64,000 nucleotides of DNA, from contig OX375880.1 in assembly GCA_947359465.1 (NCBI GenBank), positions 22,892,714 to 22,956,713 on the forward strand, given 5' to 3'. How positions within the stretch are numbered: position 1 is the stretch's first letter; every line of letters begins with the position of its first letter. This document shows positions 22,212-35,237 of this stretch, in pieces. Below the pieces are notes generated by a model. That model saw nothing but the letters and a program-made list of their open reading frames with translations, did no database searches and was not told where the DNA came from. The stretch comes from Metellina segmentata. Lineage: Eukaryota; Arthropoda; Arachnida; Araneae; Tetragnathidae. The position numbers and the translations under genes are program-made.

Positions 22212-24475
22212 TAAGGCATTGTATGTCAAAGTAAATGTAGATGGCGATTGTGTTTCTCAGGCGGAGCATGTTTCCTGTACGTATTCCGAATGTGACGTCA
22301 CTTTGCTTGTTTTTTGAATATGATTTCTACATTTAAAAAATAAAAATACTAAAGAATAAAGTTTGAATTGATATATAATGATTCGTAACCAATTAAACTG
22401 TACTACAAACATGACCGAAATGAGGATGAGCTACATTTATGGTAATCCCCATATGTTTAACAATAGAGCGACTGGACTGTGAAATAATTGTACTAAAAAT
22501 AAAAAATTTCAATTATTTTTTCCCTAATTGGGGCTTAGATTCAAAGTAAACTTTGTATGGGAAATTAAAGAAATCTATTTGTCTTATCCCAGGTTATTTG
22601 ATTTTGAAGGTTTTGTGGATATGCAAGGCTATTTAACTTACAGATATTTTATACCCATTGAGTACTTGAAATTATCCTTATTCATATATTTTATATACAC
22701 TTTTAAAGTAAATGGCTTCCATTTTACCAAATTACAAAATGTGAACCATTATTTCTCAAATTCGGGCTATTAATAGAAATTTAGGCAAATCCATGATGAC
22801 CGCCAGGTTGTAAAGCTTCAAGCTTTAAATTGGAATATTTCAGGTAGAATTGGTCAAATAATTTTGAAAATTGTGATTTGAGAGTTTCACTGCCGTGTCT
22901 ATCTATGGTAAAAATGTGAAACAAAATTTATGACCATGAAACAACAATATTTTCTCAAAATGAGTGTTTTCCATGGAATTAAATAATATTCCTTCATATA
23001 TGATGGATATTTTTCCATCGTAAAAAGTAATATCTTCGAAGATCTCGTATACGTGAAATCCATCGTTTATTCATAGTTATGCTTTTGAACAGAATGCGAA
23101 GAGGTTCAAATAGTATATTTCATGTTCTAAGATACAGTACCTGCGTGCGAAAGTGTATAAACAAAATGAGATACATGATTTAAAATGAGAATAATATATA
23201 CTGAAATATCTGTCTTAAGAAATATTATCAGCGTAAGTGTACTGACTTATTCTAAAAATAATGGAATTTATTTCGTCTTTTAAAGTTTAACGATTTCCAA
23301 GATTATATTACTCCATTATTCAGTAAAAATAAAAATAAATTTAATGTGCATAAAAAAGGAGAATTAGGTAATATTTAGTTTAGTTAAGTACTTTATTAAA
23401 TAAAAACATTTATAATGCACATATTTAAAAATTATCTTTCACCTATTTAATTGGAACTGATAGTAGAAATTTGGGAAAATGTTCAAAGGAAATTATGTCT
23501 TTATAAAGCAAACAGTTTATTTAGATTCGAATGTCCCATTGGACAAATTTTTAAGACCTGATCATAGGGAACGTGATTAAATTTGCTTAAATAATTGTGC
23601 CAAATGGTTTTGAAATATGCGAAACCCTAATGAATACTATTCATCAAAAGCTGTAATGTATTTCATTAGCTTGAAACTAATCAATGAAAACGTTTTCTAT
23701 GTTACGAATATATGCCGTATCGATTCTCGTGACTCGAGTCTTCAAAATGTATTCAGACAAATGAAAAAGTAATTCTACGAGGATCTACATCGATTATAGA
23801 AAATCATTTAGCTATTACATTTTTTGTTTCCGTAAATCATTAACGGGAAAAACATTCTTCGTGTTTCGGAAAACGTCTAAAACATGTGTACGATCGAATT
23901 ACTAAAAACAAAGCAACGATTGTTATCAGTGATGCAAAAATGACAGACGCGTAACGCAGAATTGACCGAAAATAAAAAAAGAATGGAAAAACACAAAGGC
24001 CTCTTTTTTTTACTGTGTAAGTAAGCATTCAGCTTTTAGGGCCATTCAAAGTCTACGTATTTATGTACAAAGCAAGTATAAACAAGTCCATCGATAAAAT
24101 TCTGAACAGATTCGCGTGATACCGCGTCATTTGAATCTAGCAATTTATTATGCGAAAGTGATATATGTTTTATAATTGCGTCAGAACTCGTTTTAAAATA
24201 TTTTAGGCCGAGCTATGGAATTCTGTATAGATAAATAAAGCACCACGAATATCTCCGTTTTTTACTTACGATTACAGATTACGTTAATTTTTCGTTTTAT
24301 ATGCAATAAATGTAGGTGCACGTACATTCTTTTGGTCTTACTTACCAACTTCATTTAAAAATAAGTCATTTATTTGAATTAACGGGCTAAGTTGGTTAGT
24401 ATTAAGTATATATAGATTCGTACAACACGTGCATTTAAATACACACGCATGTATTTTTCAAAATCAGGGATTTGG
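22212..24475. other. AT-rich non-coding stretch
   Basis: Only AT-rich ORFs without motifs were seen (for example 22528-22773 and 23840-24028). No RNA or repeat structure was recognised. Confidence 0.45.
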
Positions 24476-24479
24476 GGAT

Positions 24480-25010
24480 AATTAACTCCCTAAAATAACC
24501 TAGAGTAATACTGTGATCAGCAGTAACCATTTATATTTGCGAAATGTAAACAAGTTAAAGAAAATGCTTGAAATATTTTTCATTTGCTTCCTATCGAAAT
24601 AATTTCTCACTTCTTAACTCCCTAAAATAACCTAGTGTAATTCTGTGATCAACAGTAACCATTTATATCTTCAAAATGTAAACAAGTTAATAAAAATGCT
24701 TGAAACATTTTTAATTTGCTTCCTATGGAAATTATTTCTCATTTCTGAACTCCCTAAAATAACCTAGTGTAATTCTATGATCAGCAGTAACCACTTAAAT
24801 CTTCAAAATGTAAACAAGTTAATAAAACTGCTTGAAACATTTTTCATTTGGTTCCGAAATTATTTCTCACTTCTTAACTACCTAAAATAACCTCGTGCAA
24901 TTCTGTGATCAGCAGTAACCATTTAAATCTTCGAAATGTAAACAAGATAAAAAAAATGCTTGAAACATTTTTCCTTTGCTTCCTATGGAAACTATTTTTC
25001 ACTTCTATCA
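24480..25010 (+). repeat. Tandem repeat, four units of about 130 bp
   Basis: The phrase AACTCCCTAAAATAACCTAG recurs near 24484, 24618, 24748 and (as AACTACC...) 24877. In each case it is followed by a conserved GATCAGCAGTAACCATTTA, AAATGTAAACAAGTTA and TGCTTGAAACATTTTT series. Units differ by a few substitutions. No coding frame is maintained. Confidence 0.85.
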
Positions 25011-25095
25011 CTTAAATTGAAAAAAAAAAATAACAATAAGCTGTTCGAATTGCTAGTATGTTATAAGTTCAATAATCTTATAATAATATTCCAAG

Positions 25096-25164
25096 TTAGC
25101 TGCCCTGCTAAGTCCAAGTGCCCTGCACTCAGTCAGGAAATCTTGTACACTGATAATAAATGCC
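25096..25164 (+). CDS. Candidate small cysteine-rich exon (symmetric phase 1-1)
   Basis: This 69-base segment lies between an acceptor-like ATTCCAAG (ending 25095) and the donor GTAAGTAT at 25165. In the only open phase it reads SCPAKSKCPALSQEILYT then DNKC, entering and leaving in phase 1. Three cysteines in 22 residues and a locally raised GC content stand out against the AT-rich surroundings. Symmetric 1-1 exons often encode extracellular modules, so part of a secreted or extracellular Cys-rich protein is possible. It cannot follow the 2029-2377 exon directly, because that exon ends in phase 0. Weak polypyrimidine support and short length keep confidence low. Confidence 0.35.
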
Positions 25165-25214
25165 GTAAGTATCCACATATTGAGAACACGGCCATGAGGT
25201 TCAACCTAATCTAG

Positions 25215-28200
25215 TTTGAAACTTTGTATCGTTTATAAATTTTTAAATGTAGAAGTTATGTAATTTAACTGTAATTTATTCCGTGGAAACAAATTCGATT
25301 TTCTTTTGTGTTGACTTAGGCACACTAACTCCCGAGAAAAAGTATTTAATTTTTCCTCCATATATGTTAACCTTGCCGTAAAAGCTGTTTTACAGCGATA
25401 TAACTCATCTAAAAGCAGATAAAAATTCTTTTTTATGGAATTACTTTTACGCCAACGGAATGCGTTTTTTCTTTGAATAAACTGTAATGCGTTTTATAAA
25501 ACACGCATTCCAAATGGAAACATTTGGTTTTGAGTGATTCATATGATATCCATTCGAAGGAACAAACATCCAATGGTTGCAAAATAAATTTACTTCAGGT
25601 TTAGTTTTATCGGTTAATTTCTTTGTACAATCTTTTAAAATTACATCAGCTTTTCACTTAGCAAAACAGTATAATGATTCATTTATCACCATGCAAAACA
25701 TTAATCAGTACGAAAGCAGCAGACATGGCACAAAATTAGAATAAATAAAAAAGAAGAGCATACTGTAAAAGTTGCTTAATTTTTTGAAGGAAAAAAAACG
25801 ATGTGCACCTTTTGGACAACATATTTTTAGAAAATTAGATTGATTATTTTAAATTAGCTTATACGGTATTAGGTTATCAAATTAAATTGTTCATATTAGC
25901 TTATATATAGGACTTGCCATAGCTTAGGTCTGTAAGAAAGTTAACCACTATTAAGACTTCAGCGGTTTTTATGTGTTAATTATTCAGATATCGTTTGTTT
26001 AAAGAGAGTTAAGAATGCTGTTAACCTTCACTTTATTTATAATAGATTATTTGTGTGCAATGGAAGCTAGACTCATCTTTCAGCTTGTTTATTTAATTAC
26101 TGTATGAATATTACTTAATTGCTATGAATTCAGTTTTTCAATTTTTAAAAATTGAATTGAACATTTGTTACAGCAGATCGAGAACGTTAATGGCTAACTT
26201 AAAAACTGAAATGAACACAGCTAGAATGTAGCTACATATTAAGGAAATGAATTTGTGAGTAATGTATGAAAAAGTTATGATTAAAAAAAAAAGGCATATA
26301 GGTTTTGCTTACTTTAAAAATCTTCGAAAAATATTCGTTTGTAGTGTTACTATGAAGTTTGTATTGTTTCCCTGCTTTTAGATTGAATGAGTATAATTTT
26401 ATGATGGAAACACACAACCCGATGTGTTACAGTAAAATATAATTTAAGAAAAGTGTATTAGTATATTAATTCCAACTAGCCCTAAATTCATAAACATCTG
26501 TTTCGAACAGACATTTTTTCAGATATTTAATGATAAGTACGGAGTTTATTCTTTTGTAATGAATAATACGATACAAATAAAAACCAATTTTACTACCATA
26601 TTTCGAGTAAATGAATCACTTAATATTTAATAACGCATTTTTAAGGAGTGAAATGGGTAATTAATGCTTTTTTTAAATTATAATGATAATTAATGCTCTC
26701 ACCAAGAATAAATAAGCAGAAGATTTAGCCCCAACATTAAATTTTTTTTTTAAAGTTTTGGTGAAACCTCCAATGATTTACTTTTAAACAACAAAATCAT
26801 CGTGTTTTTAAAATGCAGCACATAAGGTGTCCAAGCATTGCATAAGATAAAAACATTTTTCAAAACTTTTTGTTGCAACAATCATACTGCATTTTATAAA
26901 TACTAGTGCAGGCTACATTGAGTTATTAGTTTTAAATGGTTGCAAAAAACCTTTTCTTGAATTTCCTTTTCATAATCTTGCCATATTTGCATTTATTTAA
27001 ACAGTTTTACATCATTAAAACTCTTATAGAATTGTAGATCCAAAATAAACATATTCCAAGTTAAAAAAATTAATTCATTAATTATTCAATTATCATTTCA
27101 TTCGTCTGTCTCAAATATTCTACACCCCGGACTATTTCTTTACTCTTTTGATCGCTAAAATTTACTTCTATAAGTGTTCAAAAGACTTGTGTGCATAAAT
27201 TCTTGTATGGATGTTATTATTTTTATTTTCGATTCAAGGAGAAATTAATAGGTATGATTTAGATTTTTATCAAATAATTTAACTCTATCACCATTTTCCT
27301 TCTTTAAATTGTTATTGTTTTTTATGTGTGTGTTTGCTTTTTTTTAGTTTGTTCTAATCTCTGAGAGAAGGAACAATTTTCTATTTGCGCATTTTTCAGA
27401 GTTGAAAACAAACAAAATAATGATTATAATGTAATGGGTGAGAAACATGCTATTACTGAATGAATTAAATTTGAGAGACAGGATTAATTAGTCTGCTATT
27501 AACTAGAACAAATTAATTGTTTCACCACTGATCAATTAGTTTAAAGTCTTTGGGTAATATTATAATTTGCCTGCCTGGGCTAACTAATTAACTTTACACT
27601 AACGAAAAATTCAGGTATGATGCATTTGCCTTTAATAAGTATTCTGAAAGGAGGTGTGTGTACATTATTTTGTGTAAAAGTATAAATTTTTAACATGAAA
27701 TGAAGCTAACTATTAGTCCTCAACAACTTCCATTTAATAGTAGTATTTACATCAATATCGGTTTAACTATTGAATGCATAATTTTAATGTTCTCATGGAA
27801 AAGGATAAATTTTATAAAGGTTTAGAAATGCTTGAAATTCCATTTTTGAAAACTAGAAAAGCAATTAAATCTTATCAAGAGTTTATTGAAATGATGAATA
27901 CACTTCAAATACGATAAGTTTCTGATTTTTTAACAAAACAATTATGATAGATAGATATAAATACACATAGATTCGTCAGAAATAGAGAGGATTTTTCTTA
28001 TTAAGTCATTACGTATTTAAAAATAATTCACGTGGTATACACGAAAAAGATATTAAATTGAAGCATAATCATTTTTTTATAGAATACACAGGTCAATATT
28101 TCAAATAATAAATCAGTTACTTTCTTTGAACGAAAAATTGTATTAATACTGGAATGATGATACAAAATAGATCCAAACTTCATTTAATCATCTTGTGAAA

Positions 28201-28740
28201 AAATAACACTGATTGCTATTAGAATGCGTTACTATCTGTGAAATATCACTGTAAAATTGTATTCTTAGTATTTAACTAAAGTTTATTTGGTTTCATATCA
28301 TGTCGATACAATAGTTGTTTTGCGATTTACAATCGTCGTTCAAATATTTCAATTTGTATTATAAACTCAATTGACAGCCTTTCATTTATTCTCAACGAAA
28401 TATTTTTATATAATGCATGGAAATCTCAATCTTAAATTCTACCAGGGCATGTTTCCCACGAACGTATGTAATGCTATGGTAATATTGATCACACGCACAG
28501 AGACTACAGGTTTAAAAATGAATTTCATTTGAAAATCATAAAATATTTCTGTACCTTGGTAGAAAAGGACTAATGTACAAAATCGCTCATTTGAATTATG
28601 TTCACAAAATGTGGTAACAAAGGTAACAAAGACATAATGGAATGTCCTCTCGTCATTAAATTATAAAAGAATCAAAACTTTGTAAGCTGCATTCAAAATT
28701 AAAGAAATAAAAAATTACTAAATCAGGTGCTATGCAAATT
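25215..28740. other. AT-rich non-coding stretch
   Basis: No gene, repeat array or transposon terminus was recognised. This is the longest featureless part of the window. Confidence 0.5.
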
Positions 28741-28899
28741 GGACATCGGCCTTTTTCAACCAAGGTTCAGCTTTCAATAAAGGGCAAGAATCAGGTTACC
28801 AAGAAAGTTCGTGCCGTTGTAATCAATCAATAGAGATAAATGATTCACAAAATGAACCAAACAATACTTAGAAAAATCGTCTCCTTTATCTTCTATTAC

Positions 28900-29720
28900 C
28901 TTTCCTCAATGATCTAATAGCTTTTTGTTTTCACTTTTCATAAAAAAGATTTCCTCTCTAGGCTTAAAAAGTTCTTCAACTCCCTTTCGACGTCTTGTCG
29001 ATTTTTGAATCTCCGAGTTCGTAAATTGTTGTCTATTGCTAAGGAAGGGTGATTGTCTGAAGATGAAATGTCTAGAGAATAAGGGGGATGGGATAGAAGC
29101 TCTCAGCAGAGTCGGATAATCATTTCCTTGGTCGCACTTGTTGTGTGTGGTCTGGCATCGTCCTGGGGAAGGTCCCCTTCCTGTTAACCAATGACCTACA
29201 TCTGGGTCAAGCAACTGAAATCCGCTGCAACTGTTCTGAGCAGACTTCAAATGTAATGGTTTATTCATTCAGCAGACGTTCAAAGTGAACCATCCAGGAG
29301 GTGGTTCACGATAAATATTGGAGCACTTTTTGTTGGTGGATCCTGGGGTTTTCTGTCAATGGCTTTGAATTTGTTTCAACAACAACAACCAATGGTGAGA
29401 ACGCTTCATGTTGTTGTATTGTGTCCATTTTTCATCACATGTCGATAAGCTGTTCTTAAATGGTACGTTCCTGTGGCAAGACAACCAATGGTTAGTCGCC
29501 CGAGCTTGTTGGTTGCACTCAGTTCGTGAGGTACTTGCTTAGATTCCATGTTTTATCAAGTCTATGCAAATTAGTGAGGATGGTTTCATTCTTCTTATTA
29601 AATTGCCCAGTAAGTTCATGGCACGTTTGACCTGAATTTGACTAGATATGGTCCTCCTTCAGCTGGGTCTTATTGAAGCCTGAGGGTCATGCGGAGAGGG
29701 AAGCATTTGAAGACTATCAT
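28900..29720 (-). pseudogene. Mariner-family transposase relic
   Basis: Minus-strand reading in mixed frames gives, in order, a LDKTWNLSKYLTN segment (compare the mariner LDxWVPHxL motif), KWTQYNNMKRSHHWL (compare the catalytic GDEKWxxYxN motif, first Asp region) and HPPYSLDISSSDNH (compare the mariner signature HPPYSPDLAPSDYH). It ends with a TRRFKNRQDVERE/LKNFSS region matching the mariner C-terminus. Several frameshifts and stops make it a dead copy. The order and motifs support the mariner family (DD34D), while the subfamily is uncertain. No terminal repeats were located. Confidence 0.7.
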
Positions 29721-30054
29721 CTTCAAATGCGAATTTCTAGAACCACTTTCGTCCACAACTGTCACTTACTGCATCAGCACTGAATGCGAAGAATACTGTC
29801 GCGTAGATTTATAGTAGGTAAGCTAACCTCTTCGTGTATATTTGCAAAAGGCGAGCGAGGACAAAGATTACTGATCTCAACTCGAGACTATTATTCACTT
29901 GAACTGAGTGATACATCTGCTTTTATACCTTTTCCGAAAATTATTCGAACATTCTAGAATCGGAAAGTTCTAGAAATTACCATAAGTATATTCTTGAAGA
30001 AGTGAGGAACAAACAGAAAGGAAACTTTAAAATGAAATCTACTTTTAGGCCACT

Positions 30055-30130
30055 TGCCTCTAGCGGGATTGGAACTCGGTACTTTCCGTTTCGCAGTCAG
30101 GTGCAATACCGACTGAGCCACGATATTCAG
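30055..30130 (-). mobile_element. tRNA-like head of a further SINE
   Basis: The minus strand contains CGTGGCTCAGTCGGTATTGC (A-box TGGCTCAGTCGG) and, about 40 bases on, GAGTTCCAATCCCGC (B-box), the spacing of a tRNA-derived promoter. The 3' end and extent are unclear. A true tRNA gene is unlikely because the acceptor stem halves do not visibly pair. Confidence 0.5.
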
Positions 30131-30882
30131 ACGAAGTGAATAAGTTTCGCTAAAATATTTTTCAAGCTGCCCCTGAAGGGGCTCTGGTGACTTATTTGAA
30201 ATCATAAAGTAAGCACGCCCTAATAACTGATTTTGACAGTCATACTGAAATCACTTTTACAAAACTTTAAATTATTAATTTCCGTAAGTGGTACACAAGT
30301 AAATTCTCTCTTTAACAACCTTTTGTTTAAGACTACATAACCACACTTTTAGTTGATAGAATGAGCCCGTGTGCATTTTGACGATGACAAAGCTGGAAAC
30401 GGCACGAACTTCCTTGGTTATTTGATATAAAGAAACAATGAATTGAATCACCAGTTTACCAACTTTGTTTAGAAGATTTTCGCCATTTAGATTTTGAATG
30501 CATCACAATAATATAATTGTTGAAGTCTAAGCTTATCAATTAAATGACAAAGAAGTAATAAATAGAAACTAGCTACGTCTCAACCTTCACAAACAGCTCT
30601 GAGCCAAACTATTACTTAGAAAATTATGGCTTAGTAGTAAAACAGAATAAGGCAAAAATGTTTTGAAAACTCAAGTTTGTAGTCATAATTATTGCTGATC
30701 TAAGCGATGGAGAGGGAATTTGTTTTTCCAAAGCAGCCATACACTTTTCTCAATTTACTATCAAACAGATATGAAGCTTTCAAGGGCATTTGAACTTGAC
30801 CAAGCCAAGAAAAGTTTCGTGCTGTACATTTTGGATACAATTTTTTTGGAAACATTTTCAACATTGATGTATTAGGGTTTAA

Positions 30883-31704
30883 CCCTTAACTGCTGTGTCA
30901 CAAACCGTTTCGTAACTAGTGTGGAGGGGTCTCTCAGACTTCGCTCACTAAAGTGCGTATAAAGTTGATTATTATTTTAATTAATGAAAGATTCTTTAGA
31001 TGATTATTATTTATACATTTTAAATTGAGATAATTCGATTCTTAACATGAGATACATTTTATATTACTATATAAGTTAAGTAGATTCCATGTGTCTTCAT
31101 TCTCAGCTTTCGGACCTAATTTTGCAAGACGTTTCAACCCTGGAAACTGTAAAACTATGTTGTGTAAAACTATGAAGATAAGCCCCACTGGCATCCCATT
31201 TGGAAGTTATTTGTTCCGTAGAAATATTCTTCTTGTGAAGACTTCTTGAAATATCTTCATCTTCATCTGCATAAATTTCCGAATCCGTTTCATGTTCGCT
31301 TTCAAAAATATTGTCTGAAATTTCTCTGTCCCAGTACTCTATTTCTGACCCATTATCAACAATATCCTGAATTTCTTTTTGTGTAAGATACACAGGTCGT
31401 TTTTCAGTAAAGTTTGTTGCCATTTTAGGCTCTCTGCCGAAATTTCCTACTCCAACTTTGACAATTTCATTCAACAAGAACGGTAGCGCAAATGCTGTGA
31501 AGGGGTCTAAGAGACCACGCGGCAAATGCCAATAGTGTAAAACACGAAATAATTGGGGCAGCCAAACCAGTCTTGGAATGTGGCTTCTGTTGGACGTAGT
31601 AGGAAGGTACTGAATAGGACAGGGACCAATATTCACTTTAAGAGGTGGAAACGACCTGTCAAAAATGACTCGGGATCTGTGAGACCCATGACAGCAATTA
31701 AAGG
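30883..31704 (-). mobile_element. piggyBac-like deletion derivative with TTAA duplications
   Basis: The left end reads TTAA|CCCTTAACTGCTGTGT and the right end is the inverted counterpart AGCAATTAAAGG|TTAA. TTAA lies at 30879-30882 and 31705-31708, giving 822 bp. Subterminal GGGGTCTCTCAGAC (left) and GGGTCTCACAGATCCC (right, inverted) segments resemble those of piggyBac-type elements. Internal coding is restricted to an acidic N-terminal fragment, so the catalytic domain has been deleted. Confidence 0.8.
31103..31422 (-). pseudogene. N-terminal acidic fragment of a piggyBac-type transposase
   Basis: The ORF start candidate ATG near 31420 gives MATNFTEKRPVYLTQKEIQD followed by a strongly acidic Glu/Asp/Ser stretch, for example SEHETDSEIYADEDEDIS. 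An LTxxEI segment followed by an acidic region is typical of the disordered N-terminus of piggyBac transposases. The frame continues 5' (to 31714) into terminal-repeat sequence and runs out at a stop at 31103 without reaching any DDD catalytic motif. The placement inside TTAA-bounded ends is independent support. Confidence 0.6.
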
Positions 31705-31789
31705 TTAAGTGCACGCGAATAAAAGCTCCAAAGGGATTCCAGGTTCATCACCCCTCAAGAACAGAAAATATAACAACACATGCGACACC

Positions 31790-32330
31790 AAAATTCTCTT
31801 TCTTTCGCTCTCGAGCACATAATTAGAAAACAGAAAATGCGCCATTTCTGTAAAAAAAAAAAGCCGACAGAATGTTTGCGGCGGTCCTCGGCAAAACGAG
31901 AAAGAAGAAAAATCACGTGAAGAGCAAGGTCATAATTCTGCGGGCATTCTTCGGATTCCGATGCTCACGTGTTAGCACGAAAAGCGCTCAGACAAACCTC
32001 TTGCAAGACGGCTATTTTTAGGTCATTTTCCCTCCTCTTGTGCATTCTCACTCTGTTGGCATAACTTTCCGCGAAACTTCTCAATCAAGCGTCGACATTC
32101 CTGCTTTCCAGAGTAAACGGCGAGTTTCCTAAAGAGATCCATAAACATGCAGCCTGAGCACCGGAAAGAGGATTGAGTGTTTAGACTAATGCTTTCGCGT
32201 GGTTGTGGGGGTGAATTGTTGCACACGAGAAAATGATTCACAGAAGAAGCGCGAGGCTTCGAACAAATTGCTTAAGAAGGGAGAATTGTGAAGATAGCGC
32301 TGTGTGCCAGGCAGTAGAGAATGCTGTTAT
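31790..32330 (-). promoter_or_regulatory. Second GC-elevated, CpG-containing block
   Basis: Composition is distinctly less AT-rich here than in flanking DNA, with several CG-rich runs (GCGGCGGTCCTCGG, CGAAAAGCGCTC, GAAGCGCGAGGC) and no match to the window's repeat families. It may be a promoter or first-exon region of a minus-strand gene, or a decayed element. Confidence 0.3.
32023..32241 (-). CDS. Candidate small ORF or exon in the GC-elevated block, unrecognised
   Basis: A 72-residue minus-strand ORF starts MNHFLVCNNSPPQPRE and ends in a charged segment (SGKQECRRLIEKFRG, then QQSENAQEEGK), with four cysteines including a CSGC pair. Composition is coding-like compared with neighbouring AT-rich ORFs. 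There is no recognisable domain, signal peptide or convincing splice site. It could be a small protein, a first exon or chance. Confidence 0.3.
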   Translation of the reverse strand: MNHFLVCNNSPPQPRESISLNTQSSFRCSGCMFMDLFRKLAVYSGKQECRRLIEKFRGKLCQQSENAQEEGK

Positions 32331-32339
32331 ATATTAGAC

Positions 32340-33834
32340 TCGGGAGTTATACAAAATACAAACAAGTTTTTGTTTAGTTTAGGTCATTGTTTCTAAAAAC
32401 ATTTTCGGCTCAATTCTCCCTTTAAAAAAAGGCAAAGGTTTTCGACACCCTCCTAAGAAATATCTCAACAAATAACAAATTTCGAGAGGTGTACCTGTAA
32501 CTTATGAAATTCAAAATATTCATGTAGATATATGTGATTTTTGGATTTGAAAAATCTAGTTTGAAAATAAAATAACTTAAAACTAAAATTATTAAAATAA
32601 ATTGCATATAAACACACAAGATTGCTCATTATTTTTTCAATATATATCAATCAAATTAGTAAAATTAAAATAGTCACTAATGAGAAGAATGCGCTTGGTA
32701 TTCATCAACTAATCTGTCAAATTAGTCTCTATTTTCAGATAAATTCTTAAAGATGCTGCTGGATATCGAAAGTGTTCTCAAATACAACTCGCTTATTACT
32801 GATTGTTGTCTCGTTTTTAAACCGATCAGTTGTACAAGCATCTTGTAACTATATATCACTAATAAGTGTCTATTATCAAGTGGATAAGTGCCTGCTTAAA
32901 ACATATTGAGGTGACAAATTTTTTTTTGCATCTTATTACTTATTTTAGGTCTACCACGTACTTATATACTATAATTACACGATATGTCTACCGCGACTTT
33001 CCTCCCTTCTTCCTGGGAAAACATTGGTGTAATATTTGTAACATATGTTTCTGTTATTTTTAGAGCAATTTATCTGAAAAAGTTTACGTTTAATTTAAAA
33101 AATACCACATGATACCATCCTATTGTTTTTTGCTAAATTTATACTATAAATATATACTAAGATTTTTTTAACCATTTTTCCTTTAATTTTGAATTACATC
33201 ACCTTGATTTATTTCACCAATAAATAAAAAATCATGCAAAGAAGGGTTAAGATACATGATGGGTAATAGATATGTCTCTATCCTTTACAAGTGGCTAAAG
33301 TTAATTCCTTACTTGCGATTAGATTTTCAATTTAGAGGAACCGTTTTATAACCCCCTGTGTAAAGTTTGTCCATGCATTCTTCCGATGAGAATGGCGTTT
33401 ACCTTTTTAAATGAAAAAATTATGTATATAGTTAATGTGTCCAATCACAGCTAACAAATTCCGGACTGTTTCTGAGATATGAGTTGCTCAGGTGAAAACT
33501 TAACAAAACCACTAAATCTTCTAAAAAAACATTTGATTTCCTAAAAAAGGCTCTTCTAAACAATTTGTTTAATGATTTTTTACTACTTTCAGACTATTCA
33601 GAATTCAGTCGCATATTTTACCAGTAGTTCACGAAACTTCGCTTTCTACTGGTCAAACTATCTTCACATGTTTTTATAGCTTTTTAAATCCAAAATAATT
33701 TCGAGAAGGAATTGAACCGTGTGGGATCTCCCCTCAAAACATCCCTCCCCTTGAGTACTTTTTGCATACTATTGTAAACTAAGAATCAAATATGCAGGTT
33801 TGAAAGCATATTTTATTACAATCGTAAAAGGTTG
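32340..33834. other. AT-rich non-coding stretch
   Basis: Only AT-rich ORFs without motifs were seen. No repeat or RNA was recognised. Confidence 0.45.
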
Positions 33835-34680
33835 GTAGATAGTTGAATTAACGTCTCACTGGAGCAACACAACGGGTCGGGCTATTGAAAACAGACCGGG
33901 ATCAACAACGAAGGGAAAGATTCGAGGACAACACCTCATAATATTGAGCCACGATAAAATGACGAGGCCACACCTAAAATGACACCTTCTCTCTGGAGCA
34001 ACAAAACGGGTTAGGCTGTTCACAACAGACCGGGATCAACAACGAAGTGAAAGATTCGAGGACAACACCTCATAATGTTGAGCCACGATAAAATGATGAG
34101 GTCACACCTAAAATGGCACCGTCTCTCTGGAGCAACACAACGGGTTGGGCTGTTAACAACAAACCGGGATCAACAACGAAGTGAAAGATTCGAGGGCAAC
34201 ACCTCATAATTTTGAGCCATGATAAAATGACGAGGCCACACCTAAAATGGCACCGTCTCTCTGGAGCAAAACAATGGGTCGGGCTGTTAACAACAAACCG
34301 GGATCAACAACGAAGTGAAAGATTCGAGGACAGCACTTCATAATGTTGAGCCACGATAAAATGACGAGGTCACACCTAAAATGGCACCGTCTCTCTGGAG
34401 CAACACAACGGGTTGGGCTGTTAACAACAAACCGGGATCAACAACGAAGTGAAAGATTCGAGGGCAACACCTCATAATTTTGAGCCATGATAAAATGACG
34501 AGGCCACACCTAAAATGGCATCCCAGTCTCTAAACCTCCACACCACGCCAACATAAAGGCATTTGATGTCAGAAGATTTAACGTTCACCAGATTCCATGT
34601 ACACTACAGTCTTCAGCTGAATCGAGTTTTGAGCTCTCCAATTGCTAATCTGCTGCTTTTCCAACCGTAACTCCTAATAA
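33835..34680 (-). mobile_element. SINE copy with core expanded into five tandem 134-bp units
   Basis: The unit starts at CTCTCTGGAGCAACACAACG (minus-strand 3' region of the common SINE). The diagnostic CTGG recurs with GG at 33861, 33995, 34129, 34263 and 34397, a constant 134-bp period. After the fifth unit the normal body resumes (CTCCACACCACGCC), and a degenerate type II head follows to about 34680. Single-copy relatives elsewhere (13.7, 51.0 kb) contain this segment once, so it expanded after or during insertion. Confidence 0.85.
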
Positions 34681-35229
34681 CATTGAGAAATTGGTTGCTG
34701 GACATGTTTCCATAAAGTTTCAGATCTACTACGTCTGCTACCCCTATTTTCCTGACTACTAGCAAGTGCTTACTAAGCATACAATTCAGGAACGACCCTG
34801 AACATATTATAGCTGATCTCTGAAGGTCGCTCTATGAGGAGTAATTTATACTAATAATTCACCGAAGCGAAACAGACATACACGTGAACACAGAGTATCC
34901 CAAAAGTCCAAACTAATCCCCAGCATCAATCAAGACACGTCGAAACTAAGATCGTTAAAGGCGTTCCTAAGACGTGTAGATGAATGTCTACGAGCTATAT
35001 GTCTGCTCGTAACGAATTAATCTCAGTCATAATGGATGCTTTGAACGTGACCCATTTGTAAACACATTTGCTCGATTGGGCAGAAATCTGTACTCTAAAT
35101 TCAGAAGGTATAGATACTCAATCACGAAACAAAGAATGTTTAGGCCCCTTCACACCAACAGAATGCGGATCAATCCAAATCAGTCTGAATCCAGAAGAAA
35201 CTGACTACGATCCAGGAAAGCGTGTTTCT
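34681..35229. other. Unassigned stretch before the CATCGATG element
   Basis: Composition is moderate. A 68-residue ORF at 35068-35274 runs into the neighbouring element and has no motif. Confidence 0.35.
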
Positions 35230-35237
35230 ATAAGAAA

